A stretch of DNA of 37,804 nucleotides from WGMK01 sp046047315 (GCA_046047315.1 JBJOID010000313.1:1-37804); one strand, 5' to 3'. Shown: positions 1 to 8,117, numbered from the stretch's first letter. The notes: a model not told the origin generated them from the sequence alone. A program made the numbers and translations.

Positions 1-1
1 C

Positions 2-367
2 CGCGACGAACAGCGTCGGCGCTTTAAGGAACGCGAGTCCCACCCCCTTAAGCACTGGAAGCTATCCCCGGTGGACTTGGCATCCCTGGATAAATGGGAC
101 GACTACACCCGCGCGAAGGAGGCGATGTTCTTCTACACCGATACGGCTGATGCACCATGGACCGTGATTAAGTCGGATTGTAAGAAGCGCGCACACCTCA
201 ATGCCATGCGGTACGTTCTGCACCGCCTTCACTACGCAAAGAAGAGTCCCGAGAAGATAGGGCCGGTAGACGGGCTTATCGTCGGTCGCGCAAACGCCGT
301 CTATCATCGCGGGGGTGGTAACGAGGACACCGTCGAACTGAGCGGTGATGTAAGCCGAGGTACCTGA
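2..367 (+). CDS. ppk2: PPK2-family polyphosphate kinase, C-terminal fragment
   Basis: The frame is open from base 2 to the TGA at 365-367, so the gene enters from the left edge and only its last ~121 codons are here. The fragment begins with a PPK2-like stretch (RRFKERESHPLKHWKLSP), followed by the acidic/aromatic segment around KWDDYTRAKEAMFFYTDT and then APWTVIKSDCKKRAHLN. These match the conserved C-terminal part of PPK2 enzymes, cytoplasmic kinases that move phosphate between polyphosphate and nucleoside (di)phosphates. The Walker A and B motifs lie outside the window, so ADP versus GDP or AMP preference cannot be judged. The last ~45 residues (from about KIGPVDGLIVGRANAV) are a low-conservation tail that I do not recognise. 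The family call is confident; the subclass is not. Confidence 0.85.
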   Translation, partial: RDEQRRRFKERESHPLKHWKLSPVDLASLDKWDDYTRAKEAMFFYTDTADAPWTVIKSDCKKRAHLNAMRYVLHRLHYAKKSPEKIGPVDGLIVGRANAVYHRGGGNEDTVELSGDVSRGT

Positions 368-491
368 AGAGCATGCAGCCAGCTGCCCCAAAAGCCTGAC
401 TGTATTCTCTATTGCAGCTGCCCTGAAGAGACTGCCCAGATAGCCAGCATTTTGGAAACCCCGTTTTTCGAGCTCTTGTCGCAGTAAATAC

Positions 492-521
492 TTGACAGCA
501 TTTCCGTATTATGCGTATCCT
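492..521 (+). promoter_or_regulatory. Sigma70-like promoter of the pseudopilin operon
   Basis: TTGACA at 492-497, an 18-base spacer and TATCCT at 516-521 sit about 40 bases before the ATG at 563. The gap 368-562 has no convincing gene or terminator; this promoter is the only signal I see in it. Confidence 0.65.
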
Positions 522-562
522 AGCCACGACATGAAGATCTAGTAGCCACCAGCAAACGAGAT

Positions 563-1015
563 ATGACCTCAAGTTTCCTCCATTACCAGCGATTCCATGC
601 GACGCGGCGTGAGCAAACACGCGGCATGTCCTTAATCGAGGTAATGTTCTCCGCAGCCATACTTTCGGTGGCGCTGGTGTCGGTGATTGGCGGCCTGGCC
701 AGTTCCTATGAGGCTCAGGTGCTCACGCGACAACGCACAGTGGCCTTGGAATCTGCACGGGAACTGATCGACGAGATACGCACCGCCCGCGCTGATGGCT
801 TTAAGGTGGCGAGCAGCGTAAAAACCCTCGCGGAGCGCTTCACCACGGAGCCCCAGTTCCTCAAGTTGTCGAATCTCAAAGAGGCGACACGGACGCTTTC
901 GCTGTCAATACCTTACCCCGGCGTCGTAAGCCTCGACGTCTCAGTCGAGTGGAAAGACCTTCGCGGGCGCCCGGCTCGGGTGGTCCTGTCCACGGCATTG
1001 AGCAATTATGAATAG
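563..1015 (+). CDS. Type IV pseudopilin, PilV/GspI-like
   Basis: A 150-residue protein with a class III prepilin signal. A 21-residue basic leader (ending RREQTRG) is followed by MSLIEVMFSAAILSVALV, with Gly at -1 and Glu at +5 of the mature protein, then a single hydrophobic helix. Prepilin peptidase would cut after the Gly. The rest is a short globular domain with beta-strand character, the usual size for minor pilins of the PilV/GspI type. It probably primes or caps a type IV pilus or type II secretion pseudopilus in the inner membrane. It is first in an operon and its stop overlaps the next start (ATGAATAG). The ATG at 563 is the only start that keeps the leader; its ribosome site is weak. 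No pilin peptidase, ATPase or platform gene lies nearby. Confidence 0.85.
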   Translation: MTSSFLHYQRFHATRREQTRGMSLIEVMFSAAILSVALVSVIGGLASSYEAQVLTRQRTVALESARELIDEIRTARADGFKVASSVKTLAERFTTEPQFLKLSNLKEATRTLSLSIPYPGVVSLDVSVEWKDLRGRPARVVLSTALSNYE

Positions 1016-1637
1016 GCGGGTATCCAAATCTCCCGGCTTCACCCTGATCGAGACGCTGATCACGGTGGCCATCCTTGGCGGAATTTTCGCAATCACGGGC
1101 ACGGTCATGGTGCGTTCTGCCAAGGCTTGGCGTGCACAGCAGGCCTATGCTCAAGTAACAGGGGCTTTGCGCGATGCAACCCTGGCTATTTCTCAGGAGC
1201 TGGAAGCGGCCGCCGCCATCGATGACAGCACCCTTACGCCCCCGATCAAGGGCGCCAGTATCGGGGCCGACGGGCGGAGCATCAGCTTTCACACGCCGCG
1301 CTCGCTCGACGGCAAGAGCTGGAGCAATCTGGTGGAGATTCGCTTGCGCAATGAAGACAAGAACGGTGATCTGAAATTAAGCGGCAAGGAAGACGAGGAC
1401 GGAAATGACTACCTGGACCGGGTCATCGAGCGCCTTGAGGACCTGAACGGAGACGGGGAATTCGGCGGCCCAGGCGAAACACGGATTCTCGCCCGGGGGA
1501 TCGACCGCCTGAGCTTCGCTCGGGAAGAGGATAGCCGCAAGGTGACCGTGCTGGTGGAAGCGCGTTATCCAGACCTCGGGATGCAGTCGCGCACCTTGTC
1601 CGAAGAGCAGCGCTTCACGGTCGTGATCAGGAATTGA
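1008..1637 (+). CDS. Type IV pseudopilin, PilW/GspJ-like
   Basis: A 209-residue prepilin-like protein. The ten-residue leader MNRRVSKSPG is followed by FTLIETLITVAILGGIFAITG, giving the textbook Gly(-1)/Phe(+1)/Glu(+5) prepilin cleavage site and N-terminal helix. The C-terminal half holds an Asp/Asn/Gly-rich stretch (EDKNGDLKLSGKEDEDGNDYLD, then LNGDGEFG) that resembles EF-hand-like or dockerin-like calcium loops, as seen in some minor pilins. The ending (VTVLVEARYPDLG...EEQRFTVVIRN) is typical of PilW/GspJ. The ATG overlaps the stop of the previous gene, so translation is probably coupled. The exact class (PilW or GspJ) is uncertain; membership of the pseudopilin family is not. Confidence 0.85.
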   Translation: MNRRVSKSPGFTLIETLITVAILGGIFAITGTVMVRSAKAWRAQQAYAQVTGALRDATLAISQELEAAAAIDDSTLTPPIKGASIGADGRSISFHTPRSLDGKSWSNLVEIRLRNEDKNGDLKLSGKEDEDGNDYLDRVIERLEDLNGDGEFGGPGETRILARGIDRLSFAREEDSRKVTVLVEARYPDLGMQSRTLSEEQRFTVVIRN

Positions 1638-1639
1638 GC

Positions 1640-3739
1640 ATGCAGAGGCACGGTGCCAGAGATCCAAGACAGGGTATTGCCATGGTGACCGTGGTGGTTT
1701 TCTCCGCCGCGTTGGCCGGCTTCATGATGCTGATCATGCTGCAACTGCAACGGGAGCACCGCGCCGCCGAAACGTACATCGGCATCAAGGCGGCGGGCGA
1801 CGCTGCCGACGCGGGCCTCGAACGCGCGGTGGCGGTGCTCTGGGAGCAATACCTCCAGAACCTTCCGGTCGATGAAGTCCCTGTGATTGGAGGCTACAAG
1901 GCTTTCCTGAACAAGACCTTAACCAAGGGCAAAGACCTGCTTGGCGGACCGCTGCAACTCAAGAGCGGTGCGGTCATTAAGTCCGTCTCGGTGGAGCGCA
2001 CGGACTCAGCAGAAGGCGTGACCTTGCGCCTCGTGAGCGTGGCCGAGGCCCACGGCCGGGAGCGCCGGGCGGTGCAAATGTTGGACATCGGCGGCGCCAC
2101 CTTCGAGAGTTTCGACTATGCCCTGATGGCCAACAACATGCAGTGCGTGATGTGCCACACGGTCATCGACAACGTGGAACGCATCAACAATACCGACAGC
2201 GCGAATTTTGGCAGCTTTGACCGCGTGAAGATTGCGGTGCTGGACGAGCTCAACATCGAGAGCAGCGCCGCGCGGACCCGCATCGCGGGCACGATTCACG
2301 CGCGCGGGGAAGTGAACGTCCTTAGAAACAAGGTCAAGCAGGGACCACTCAAGGATCCTCGCATCAGCAGTTTCCGGGCGTATGCCGTAGATGCCAACGG
2401 CAAGATTCGCGAGGACAAGAAAGGCGATTTAAGCGAGGATTTCTTCAGTCTGCCGGGACTCGACGCGCTGGGCTTGCCGCTGCCCGGCGGGAGTTTCTAC
2501 ATGGACTACCCGGTAAATCCTTCCGAAATGACCGATGGCAACATGCCTTCCGCCATTCCGCCCGTTATCAGGGATGGCAACGGCAACCGCCAGGTAGACG
2601 ATGAGGAGTGGAAGAGTCATGTAAGCGCTTCCCCCAAGGGCGCCATAGGCGGCGGATTGGCCTACGGCGTGCCGGCGGGCAAGACCTACTCCGAGGAAGC
2701 GCTCCCGCAGAAGGGCAACGAAGCGCTTGCCCAGTTGGGATCTGGATACTACGACGGCAATGTAATCCTCGTGGGTACCGAAAGCGACCCGATCGAAATC
2801 AAGGGCGACGTGTTCGTCAATGGAGATGTGGTGATTACGGGCAAGGTGAAGGGCACGGGGAAGATTCAAGCACGCAACAACATCTACTTCGTGGGCGACA
2901 CCACAATGGCCGACGATGACGCCTATGGCGTTGCGAAAGATGGTACCCAAAATCTGGTGGGCTACGCTGCAGGTGGCAGCATTGTTGCGGGGGATTTCAT
3001 CACCGCATCCGCGCACAACGAAAAGGATTACGGCAAGAACAAGTGGACCCAGTTCAACCAGGAGGGCGACAAGAGAAAGAGGATGGCCTATCTCAATGAA
3101 GACACCATCGACAAGTCACCGCCGTTGGACAAGGGAGACTACCTTTCGTGGACTTCCCAGCAGATGATGAAGTTCAATCAGAGCGAATACAAGAAGGCCC
3201 AGCAGGACGCCTCGTATGTGCCCCGCTACTACCGCATGCGCGAGGGTGACCGGACCTACCTCTACACCCACGAAAAGGAAGAACGAGCGCTTCAGTATGA
3301 AAGCTGGTTGATGCGGGAAATGAAGCCCGAAGAATTGAAGCGCGGCGTTGTGCTCAACATGGCTCCGGCGGGCGGCTGGATCACGGAGGACACGCTGAAG
3401 CAGATCTGGTGGAATGATGAACGCAGCCGCGATAAGGACAAGGACGCCCGGGGCTTCAAGATTGACGGGCTGCTTTACACCAACAACGCCATCATGGCCA
3501 TGATGCCCACATGGAGCAAGCACAAGTCGAACATGTATGGATCGCTCACCCTGCGCGGTGCGGCCTACGCGGCCGACTTGGGCATCCATGCTTCGGGTGG
3601 GGATGGTGGCAGCAAGCGCGGATTCGGCTTCGAAGTGCAATACGACGCGCGCGTGCAAAAGTTACTGTCCGTGGCTGATGGCAGCAGCCTCTCCCTCAAG
3701 CGCAGCGTGCGGCTCTTTGAGCAGCAAGTGGAGGAGTAG
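1640..3739 (+). CDS. Large PilX-like pilus-associated protein with one c-type haem motif
   Basis: About 699 residues. I prefer the ATG at 1640, eight bases after AGGA, over the TTG at 1634. The N-terminus (RDPRQGIAMVTVVVFSAALAGFMM) is a PilX-type segment: basic, then one long hydrophobic helix, without the +5 Glu of true pilins. Near residues 169-173 there is a CVMCH motif, the CxxCH signature for covalent haem, preceded by ALMANNMQ. Around residues 375-440 is a series of short GD/NGD/TGK turns (IEIKGDVFVNGDVVITGKVKG) like a beta-solenoid or bactofilin-type polymer domain. The rest is rich in charged residues and Tyr/Trp. At ~700 residues it is several times longer than PilX. It is third in the pseudopilin operon, and its last codons contain the ribosome site of the next gene. 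An extracellular, pilus-tip-like location is inferred. Confidence 0.72.
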   Translation: MQRHGARDPRQGIAMVTVVVFSAALAGFMMLIMLQLQREHRAAETYIGIKAAGDAADAGLERAVAVLWEQYLQNLPVDEVPVIGGYKAFLNKTLTKGKDLLGGPLQLKSGAVIKSVSVERTDSAEGVTLRLVSVAEAHGRERRAVQMLDIGGATFESFDYALMANNMQCVMCHTVIDNVERINNTDSANFGSFDRVKIAVLDELNIESSAARTRIAGTIHARGEVNVLRNKVKQGPLKDPRISSFRAYAVDANGKIREDKKGDLSEDFFSLPGLDALGLPLPGGSFYMDYPVNPSEMTDGNMPSAIPPVIRDGNGNRQVDDEEWKSHVSASPKGAIGGGLAYGVPAGKTYSEEALPQKGNEALAQLGSGYYDGNVILVGTESDPIEIKGDVFVNGDVVITGKVKGTGKIQARNNIYFVGDTTMADDDAYGVAKDGTQNLVGYAAGGSIVAGDFITASAHNEKDYGKNKWTQFNQEGDKRKRMAYLNEDTIDKSPPLDKGDYLSWTSQQMMKFNQSEYKKAQQDASYVPRYYRMREGDRTYLYTHEKEERALQYESWLMREMKPEELKRGVVLNMAPAGGWITEDTLKQIWWNDERSRDKDKDARGFKIDGLLYTNNAIMAMMPTWSKHKSNMYGSLTLRGAAYAADLGIHASGGDGGSKRGFGFEVQYDARVQKLLSVADGSSLSLKRSVRLFEQQVEE

Positions 3740-3742
3740 GCA

Positions 3743-4627
3743 ATGAGGTCCCTTCTTCCCGGCATAGCGCTGCTCTTGGCTCCCTTCTACGCGACGGCGG
3801 ATATCATCACCCTGGAGACCGGCTTCGTGCTCGAAGGAAAAGTGGTTGACCCGGAGTCCGACCCGGTCGTCGTGGAACTGCCCAAGGGCAAGATCGAAAT
3901 ATTTCCGGACATGATTCGAAGCATCGAGTTCGGAGCGATCGAAGCACCAGAGGATGATCTAGAGGCGACTGCCAGCCCGGAGGCCGAGGAGGAGGCAACC
4001 ACTCCCGAACCTGTAATTAACCTTCGGCCGGCTATCGAAAACGACGAAGACCTGACGCGTTACTTCAACGAAGTCGCGGCCGAGTTGGACCGCATTCTCG
4101 CGCGGCCCGAGGAAGCCGCGCCCGGCGAAGAAGATCTTGAGCCGATCTATGTGAAGGCCTTGGGAGATCTGGGGCCACGGGCGGGCGCCCTCATCCGCGA
4201 GCGCCTTGCCACAGCCTCCCCCTTTTTGGGCGAGGCATTGCTGGATGCGCTGCACCAAGCTGCGCCGGAAGAAGCACGTGAAGCGGCCCGTGAAGTGATT
4301 GTCACGCATGAGCACCCCAAAGCCCGTGCGCGCGCTGTGGAGGTTATTGGCGCGACACAAGGGTCGGAGCGAGACTCCTTGCTGGAGAAAGCGGCTCAAG
4401 ATTCCGTGTGGTACGTGCGGTCGGCCGCTTACCGGGAAATGGCCAAGGCCGAGGAGCCCGGCGCACTGGACAAAGTGGCGGCTGGCCTTGCCGACGAGGA
4501 TGAGGACGTACGCGCCGAAGTCAGAGCATTGCTGAAACAAAAGACCGGCGAGGACTTCAACAACTTGGAGGACTGGGCTGCACGGAATTCCGCGCAGACA
4601 AGTGAAGCTACAAAAGCGGCACAATGA
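3743..4627 (+). CDS. Secreted HEAT-repeat protein
   Basis: A 294-residue protein with a signal peptide (MRSLLPGIALLLAPFYATA). A small beta-domain at about residues 20-60 (ITLETGFVLEGKVVDPES...IEIFPDMIRSIEF) resembles the SH3-like N-terminal unit of many secreted planctomycete proteins. A Glu/Ala/Pro-rich linker follows, and then from about residue 130 come helical HEAT-like repeats (ALGDLGPRAGALIRERL; VEVIGATQGSERDSLLEKAAQDSVWYVRSAAYREMAKA; ADEDEDVRAEVRALLKQ). HEAT repeats bind proteins, so a scaffold role in the periplasm is likely; no catalytic motif is visible. GGAGGAG inside the end of the previous gene is a strong ribosome site for the ATG at 3743, so it is the last gene of the pseudopilin operon. 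Its 3' end overlaps the convergent gene by 20 bases. Confidence 0.7.
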   Translation: MRSLLPGIALLLAPFYATADIITLETGFVLEGKVVDPESDPVVVELPKGKIEIFPDMIRSIEFGAIEAPEDDLEATASPEAEEEATTPEPVINLRPAIENDEDLTRYFNEVAAELDRILARPEEAAPGEEDLEPIYVKALGDLGPRAGALIRERLATASPFLGEALLDALHQAAPEEAREAAREVIVTHEHPKARARAVEVIGATQGSERDSLLEKAAQDSVWYVRSAAYREMAKAEEPGALDKVAAGLADEDEDVRAEVRALLKQKTGEDFNNLEDWAARNSAQTSEATKAAQ

Positions 4628-5201
4628 CCTCTTCGAGCTGTGCTAGCGTCACCTCTCCCTCCCACGTCTTCACCAGTTCCCCCTCCTTGGAGAAGATCAG
4701 CGTCTCGGGCAGCGCGCCACTCAGTTCCTTGCCAAGCACTGCCGTGAAGGCATCAGGATCGCGCTCGTCCAAAACCCAAATCGGGAAGGGCAGCTTCTTC
4801 TCCTTCTGGAAAGGAATCACCGCTTTCTCGATCGTGTCCTTCGCGTCGGCGGAGAGGCTGAGTAGTGAAAGCGGCTTGCCAGCGTATTTCGTGTAGAGCT
4901 CGGCAAAGTAGGGCATCTCGCTCACGCAGGGCGGGCACCAGGTGGCCCAGAAGTTAATCACCACCACCTTGCCCCTGGACTCTGCCAACTTCGCGCGTAA
5001 TCCCTCCGCACCGATGAGCTCCACCTTCGGCAACTCAACGGATGCCGCGCTGTCTCCCGCAGGACCAGCCACCGACGAGGGTTTAGCCTCCCCGGTTTGC
5101 ACGGGCGCGGAAGGAGTGCAGCCGCTGAGCCAAACCATCGGCGCGGCGGCTGCAAGAACCGCCGCGCCGAGAAACATCCGGTTTACCGAGAAAACAGACA
5201 T
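4608..5201 (-). CDS. TlpA-type thioredoxin-fold lipoprotein
   Basis: About 197 residues from the ATG at 5201. The N-terminus has a hydrophobic segment and a lipobox (VWLSGC), so the protein should be lipid-anchored outside the inner membrane. A linker of ~35 residues leads to a TlpA/ResA-like domain with the redox motif WCPPC inside NFWATWCPPCVSEMPYF, and later the conserved thioredoxin-fold part around LPETLIFSKEGELVKTWEGE. Relatives are disulfide reductases, often for cytochrome c maturation, which would fit the CxxCH proteins in this window, though the link is inference. The start is fixed by TAATG: the stop of the upstream gene and this ATG share a base, so the two are translationally coupled. 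A start further upstream at 5231 would run inside the upstream gene and move the signal sequence inward. Confidence 0.85.
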   Translation of the reverse strand: MSVFSVNRMFLGAAVLAAAAPMVWLSGCTPSAPVQTGEAKPSSVAGPAGDSAASVELPKVELIGAEGLRAKLAESRGKVVVINFWATWCPPCVSEMPYFAELYTKYAGKPLSLLSLSADAKDTIEKAVIPFQKEKKLPFPIWVLDERDPDAFTAVLGKELSGALPETLIFSKEGELVKTWEGEVTLAQLEEVIVPLL

Positions 5202-5833
5202 TAGCGCTGCACGCCCCGCTTGATGCTGCAACCCCAGGCCTTGACCTCGGCGGTCTCGACGGCTTTGCCTTCCACAAGTGCGGCAAGTGCAGCGTCGGCG
5301 TAATGTTCACTGGCTTCGCCATCCGGGCTCGTGCGGTTGTCAGGCGCACCGTGGTAGGCCAGCTTGCCATCTTTGCCTGCGATGAAAAGTTCGGGAGTCA
5401 CCTTGGCGCCCACCGCATCGGCATAGGCATTGTCAGCATCCTTCAAGATGGGGTAGGGAACCTTGGCCGACTCGATATGCTTGGCAATTGCTTCAGGGGT
5501 GGTGTCCTTGTGGGAATCCACCCCGAGGAAAACGACACCCTTGTCGGCATACTTGGTCGCGAGCGCATTGATGGCCGGGTCGGCGCCGCGCGAGAACGGG
5601 CACTCCTGCGAAACGAAGTTCAAAACCACAATCTTGCCCGCATAATCCGCAAGCTTGTGTTCCTTGCCAGTGGTATCCTTCAGGGCGAAATCAGGCAGGG
5701 GCTGCCCAATCTCCAGCGAAGCGGCGGCGTAGGCCATCTCGCCGGACATGATCTTACCCCCCACCACTGCGCCTATGCCGACGACCCCCGCCACCGCCAG
5801 TAACGCCAAGCCAATCCGAACTCCCAGGTTCAT
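5201..5833 (-). CDS. Secreted or membrane-anchored redoxin (AhpC/TSA-like)
   Basis: About 210 residues from the ATG at 5833, which has AGAAGGAG seven bases upstream. The N-terminal MNLGVRIGLALLAVAGVVGIGAV is a signal or anchor helix. The domain (GQPLPDFALKDTTGKEHKLADYAGKIVVLNFVSQECPFSRG) is a thioredoxin-fold redoxin. It has one Cys in the ECPFS position rather than a CxxC pair, which is the peroxidatic-like arrangement of AhpC/TSA and related secreted redoxins. The later VDSHKDTTPEAIAKHIES, and the cis-Pro region KVTPELFIAGKDGKLAYHGAPDN, support the fold. It probably reduces peroxides or works with the coupled TlpA lipoprotein, which would supply electrons. Peroxidase versus thiol transfer activity cannot be told from sequence. 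Confidence 0.8.
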   Translation of the reverse strand: MNLGVRIGLALLAVAGVVGIGAVVGGKIMSGEMAYAAASLEIGQPLPDFALKDTTGKEHKLADYAGKIVVLNFVSQECPFSRGADPAINALATKYADKGVVFLGVDSHKDTTPEAIAKHIESAKVPYPILKDADNAYADAVGAKVTPELFIAGKDGKLAYHGAPDNRTSPDGEASEHYADAALAALVEGKAVETAEVKAWGCSIKRGVQR

Positions 5834-6009
5834 CTTCAAGCTCCTTCTCACGTTAATGCCGCAAACCCGGCGCGAGAACCTCGACTGGAGGAGTCGCACC
5901 CACTGCATAACAAATTCAGTGGCAGCGGCATTCTCGTGTCAGTAGACAACCCACGCTACACCCTGAGTGATCTTGCCAGAGTGGCGCCGGTCTGTATCGC
6001 CTGATAAAT

Positions 6010-6038
6010 ATCCCCGGCATCACCTGGATACCGGGGAT
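6010..6038 (-). terminator. Possible terminator after the citrate synthase gene
   Basis: ATCCCCGG at 6010-6017 and CCGGGGAT at 6031-6038 form an 8-bp stem. On the minus strand it is followed by ATTTATC, a short U-rich run. It lies ~50 bases past the stop of the gene ending at 6087. The rest of the 5834-6086 gap shows nothing else I can name. Confidence 0.4.
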
Positions 6039-6086
6039 TCCCCAATAGAACGTTTCGTGAAAAGCGTGCCGTCGGCCTTGCGCGGA

Positions 6087-7208
6087 TTACCGCTCATCCA
6101 TGGGCGGGACGCTGCGCTCGGCGTGGCCGGTATAGATGCTCAAGGGACGGTAAATGCGGTTATCCTCGTTCTGCTCGAGCACATGAGCGCTCCAGCCAGT
6201 CACGCGCGACGCTACGAAAAGCGGGGTGTACAGATCGAGCGGAAGCCCGAGCAGGTAGTAGGTCAGACCACAAGGGTAATCCACGTTCGGGTAGATTTTC
6301 TTCTGGTTCTCCATCGGCTCCTTGATGGCGTCATAGATGTCCATCCAGTGCTCCTGCCCCTTTTCGTGGGCAAGCTTGCGCAGCTTGCGCTCGAGGATCG
6401 TGGCGCGATGGTCGCCGTGTTTGTAGACGCGATGGCCGAAGCCCATCACCTTCTTCTTGTTCGCGAGGGCATCCTTGATCCAGGCGGCCGCCTCTTCCTT
6501 CGTCTTGAACTGTTCCAGCATCTCCATCGCGGCCTCGTTCGCGCCGCCATGCAACGGCCCCTTCAGCGCGCCGATGGCCCCTGTGATCGAGGAAACGATA
6601 TCGGACATGGTGGAAGTAATCACCCGCGCAGTGAAGGTGCTGGCGTTGAAGTCATGCTCCGCGTAGAGGATCAACGTCAGATCGATCAATTCGGCGGCGA
6701 GCGGAGTGGGCTCCTCGCCGTGGCATTGGTAGAGAATCTGCGCGGCATGGCTCAGGCCCGGTTTAGGGTCCACAGGCTCCTTGCCGTTCATGGTGCGAAA
6801 ACGCGCCGCGATGATGCTGGCGATTTGCGCCGTCAGCCACAGCGCGCGCTTCCGGTTCGCATCGGCGTCGTGGCCGCTGATCGGGTCGAAATGGCCCGTG
6901 TAGGAGACCATGCTCCGGCAGACGTCCATCATGGGCGCATCCCTGGGAATCTGGCGTATCGCGTCCACCACCGGTCCGGGCAGCGCCCGGTAACCCTCGA
7001 TGGCGGCCTTCACCGAGGCCAGCTGCCGAGCGTTGGGCAGTTCCCCAAAGAGCAACAGGTGCGCCACTTCCTCAAAGGTGGTCTTCTCCGCCAGCTCTGC
7101 GATGGGATATCCCCGGTAGAGCAGCTTCCCCTGATCAACGCAGGCAATGCTGGTTTCGCCGGCTATCACCCCCGCCAGGCCCGGGCTGTACGTCTGCTGT
7201 TCGCTCAT
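6087..7208 (-). CDS. prpC: Citrate synthase / 2-methylcitrate synthase
   Basis: A 373-residue type II-like (short, ~370 aa) citrate synthase. The catalytic set is visible: His220 in GPLHGGANEA, His259 in GFGHRVYKHGD and Asp310 in NVDYPCGL. The N-terminal GLAGVIAGETSIACVDQGKLLYRGYPI is typical of the bacterial short citrate and methylcitrate synthases. It condenses oxaloacetate with acetyl-CoA or propionyl-CoA in the cytoplasm. Placement 48 bases after the 2-methylisocitrate lyase gene on the same strand favours the 2-methylcitrate cycle for propionate. Such enzymes often accept both substrates, and no methylcitrate dehydratase (prpD) is in the window, so a TCA role remains possible. The ATG at 7208 has GAGGAAAAG upstream. 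Confidence 0.85.
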   Translation of the reverse strand: MSEQQTYSPGLAGVIAGETSIACVDQGKLLYRGYPIAELAEKTTFEEVAHLLLFGELPNARQLASVKAAIEGYRALPGPVVDAIRQIPRDAPMMDVCRSMVSYTGHFDPISGHDADANRKRALWLTAQIASIIAARFRTMNGKEPVDPKPGLSHAAQILYQCHGEEPTPLAAELIDLTLILYAEHDFNASTFTARVITSTMSDIVSSITGAIGALKGPLHGGANEAAMEMLEQFKTKEEAAAWIKDALANKKKVMGFGHRVYKHGDHRATILERKLRKLAHEKGQEHWMDIYDAIKEPMENQKKIYPNVDYPCGLTYYLLGLPLDLYTPLFVASRVTGWSAHVLEQNEDNRIYRPLSIYTGHAERSVPPMDER

Positions 7209-7256
7209 GGTCTTTTCCTCGCTTCCATCCGCGCCGAGCGCCGGACATCCATGGGG

Positions 7257-8117
7257 CTAAGCGCCCACCTTGCCATCGTAGCCCAGCAGGTCATACAACT
7301 CCTGCCGGGTTTGCATTTCTTCCACACAATCCCGCTGCGTGCCCTTCTCGCGGATATCCCGCAACACGCGCTCCATCGCCTTCATCGCAGCGCGCTGTAA
7401 CGTCACCGGAAAAATCACCAGATTGTAGCCCATCGCCTCGAACTCGGACACGGTGAAATATGGGGTCTTGCCGAATTCAGTCATGTTCGCCAGCAACAGC
7501 GTATCAACGTCGTTCGCAAAGCGACGCAACTCCTCCTCCGACTTCAGCGCTTCGGGGAATACCGCGTCGGCCCCAGCTTCCAGATACAAGTTCGCACGGC
7601 GTACGGCTTCGTCATAGCCTTCGACTCCGCGCGCGTCGGTGCGCGCGATGATCACGAAATCCTCGCTGCGCCGTGCCGAAGACGCCGCCGCAATCTTCTC
7701 GGCAAAGGCCTCGGCCGACACGAGGCGCTTCCCCTCGAGGTGTCCGCAACGCTTGGGAAATTCCTGGTCCTCAAGGTGAATCGCGCTGACGCCTGCCGCC
7801 TCAAGCACTTCCACTGTCCGGACCGTACTCTCCCGCTCGCCGAAGCCGGTATCCGCGTCCATGAGAATCGGAAGCGAACAGCTGCGCGCGACGGACTGCG
7901 CATGCCTTTCCGCCTCGCTCAGGGTCATCAAGCCCACGTCGGGAAATCCCCCGACCGAGTTGGCCAGCACCGCGCCGGAAAGGTAAAGCGCGTCGAAGCC
8001 CTGTGCCTCGATGAGCTTGGCACTCAAGGCATTGATCGCACCCGGCAACGTGACGACGCCAGCGCAGAGCAGTTCACGCAGTTGGGCGGATCGGGCGGCG
8101 GAATCCGGTCGAAGCAC
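7257..8117 (-). CDS. prpB: 2-methylisocitrate lyase (PEP mutase/isocitrate lyase family)
   Basis: About 286 residues from a GTG at 8117, preceded by AGGGGAGG at good spacing. The TTG at 8159 would lie on the promoter -10 and is rejected. The protein starts with LRELLCAGVVTLPGAINALSAKLIEAQGFDALYLSGA, the usual PrpB opening. It has the metal-binding LMDADTGFGE (Asp87, Asp89), LEDQEFPKRCGHLEGK with the catalytic Cys124 in the K-R-C-G-H motif, and the later TDARGVEGYDEAVRRA. These fit 2-methylisocitrate lyase, which cleaves 2-methylisocitrate to pyruvate and succinate. Related family members (oxaloacetate decarboxylase/PEP mutase types) usually lack the KRCGH motif. It is first of a two-gene operon with the citrate/methylcitrate synthase and is divergent from the MinD-like gene. 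Confidence 0.87.
   Translation of the reverse strand: MLRPDSAARSAQLRELLCAGVVTLPGAINALSAKLIEAQGFDALYLSGAVLANSVGGFPDVGLMTLSEAERHAQSVARSCSLPILMDADTGFGERESTVRTVEVLEAAGVSAIHLEDQEFPKRCGHLEGKRLVSAEAFAEKIAAASSARRSEDFVIIARTDARGVEGYDEAVRRANLYLEAGADAVFPEALKSEEELRRFANDVDTLLLANMTEFGKTPYFTVSEFEAMGYNLVIFPVTLQRAAMKAMERVLRDIREKGTQRDCVEEMQTRQELYDLLGYDGKVGA

Noticed and set aside
5967..7400. Long plus-strand open frame of 477 codons
   Set aside because: It lies opposite prpC, whose catalytic residues are all present. High GC keeps the antisense frame open.
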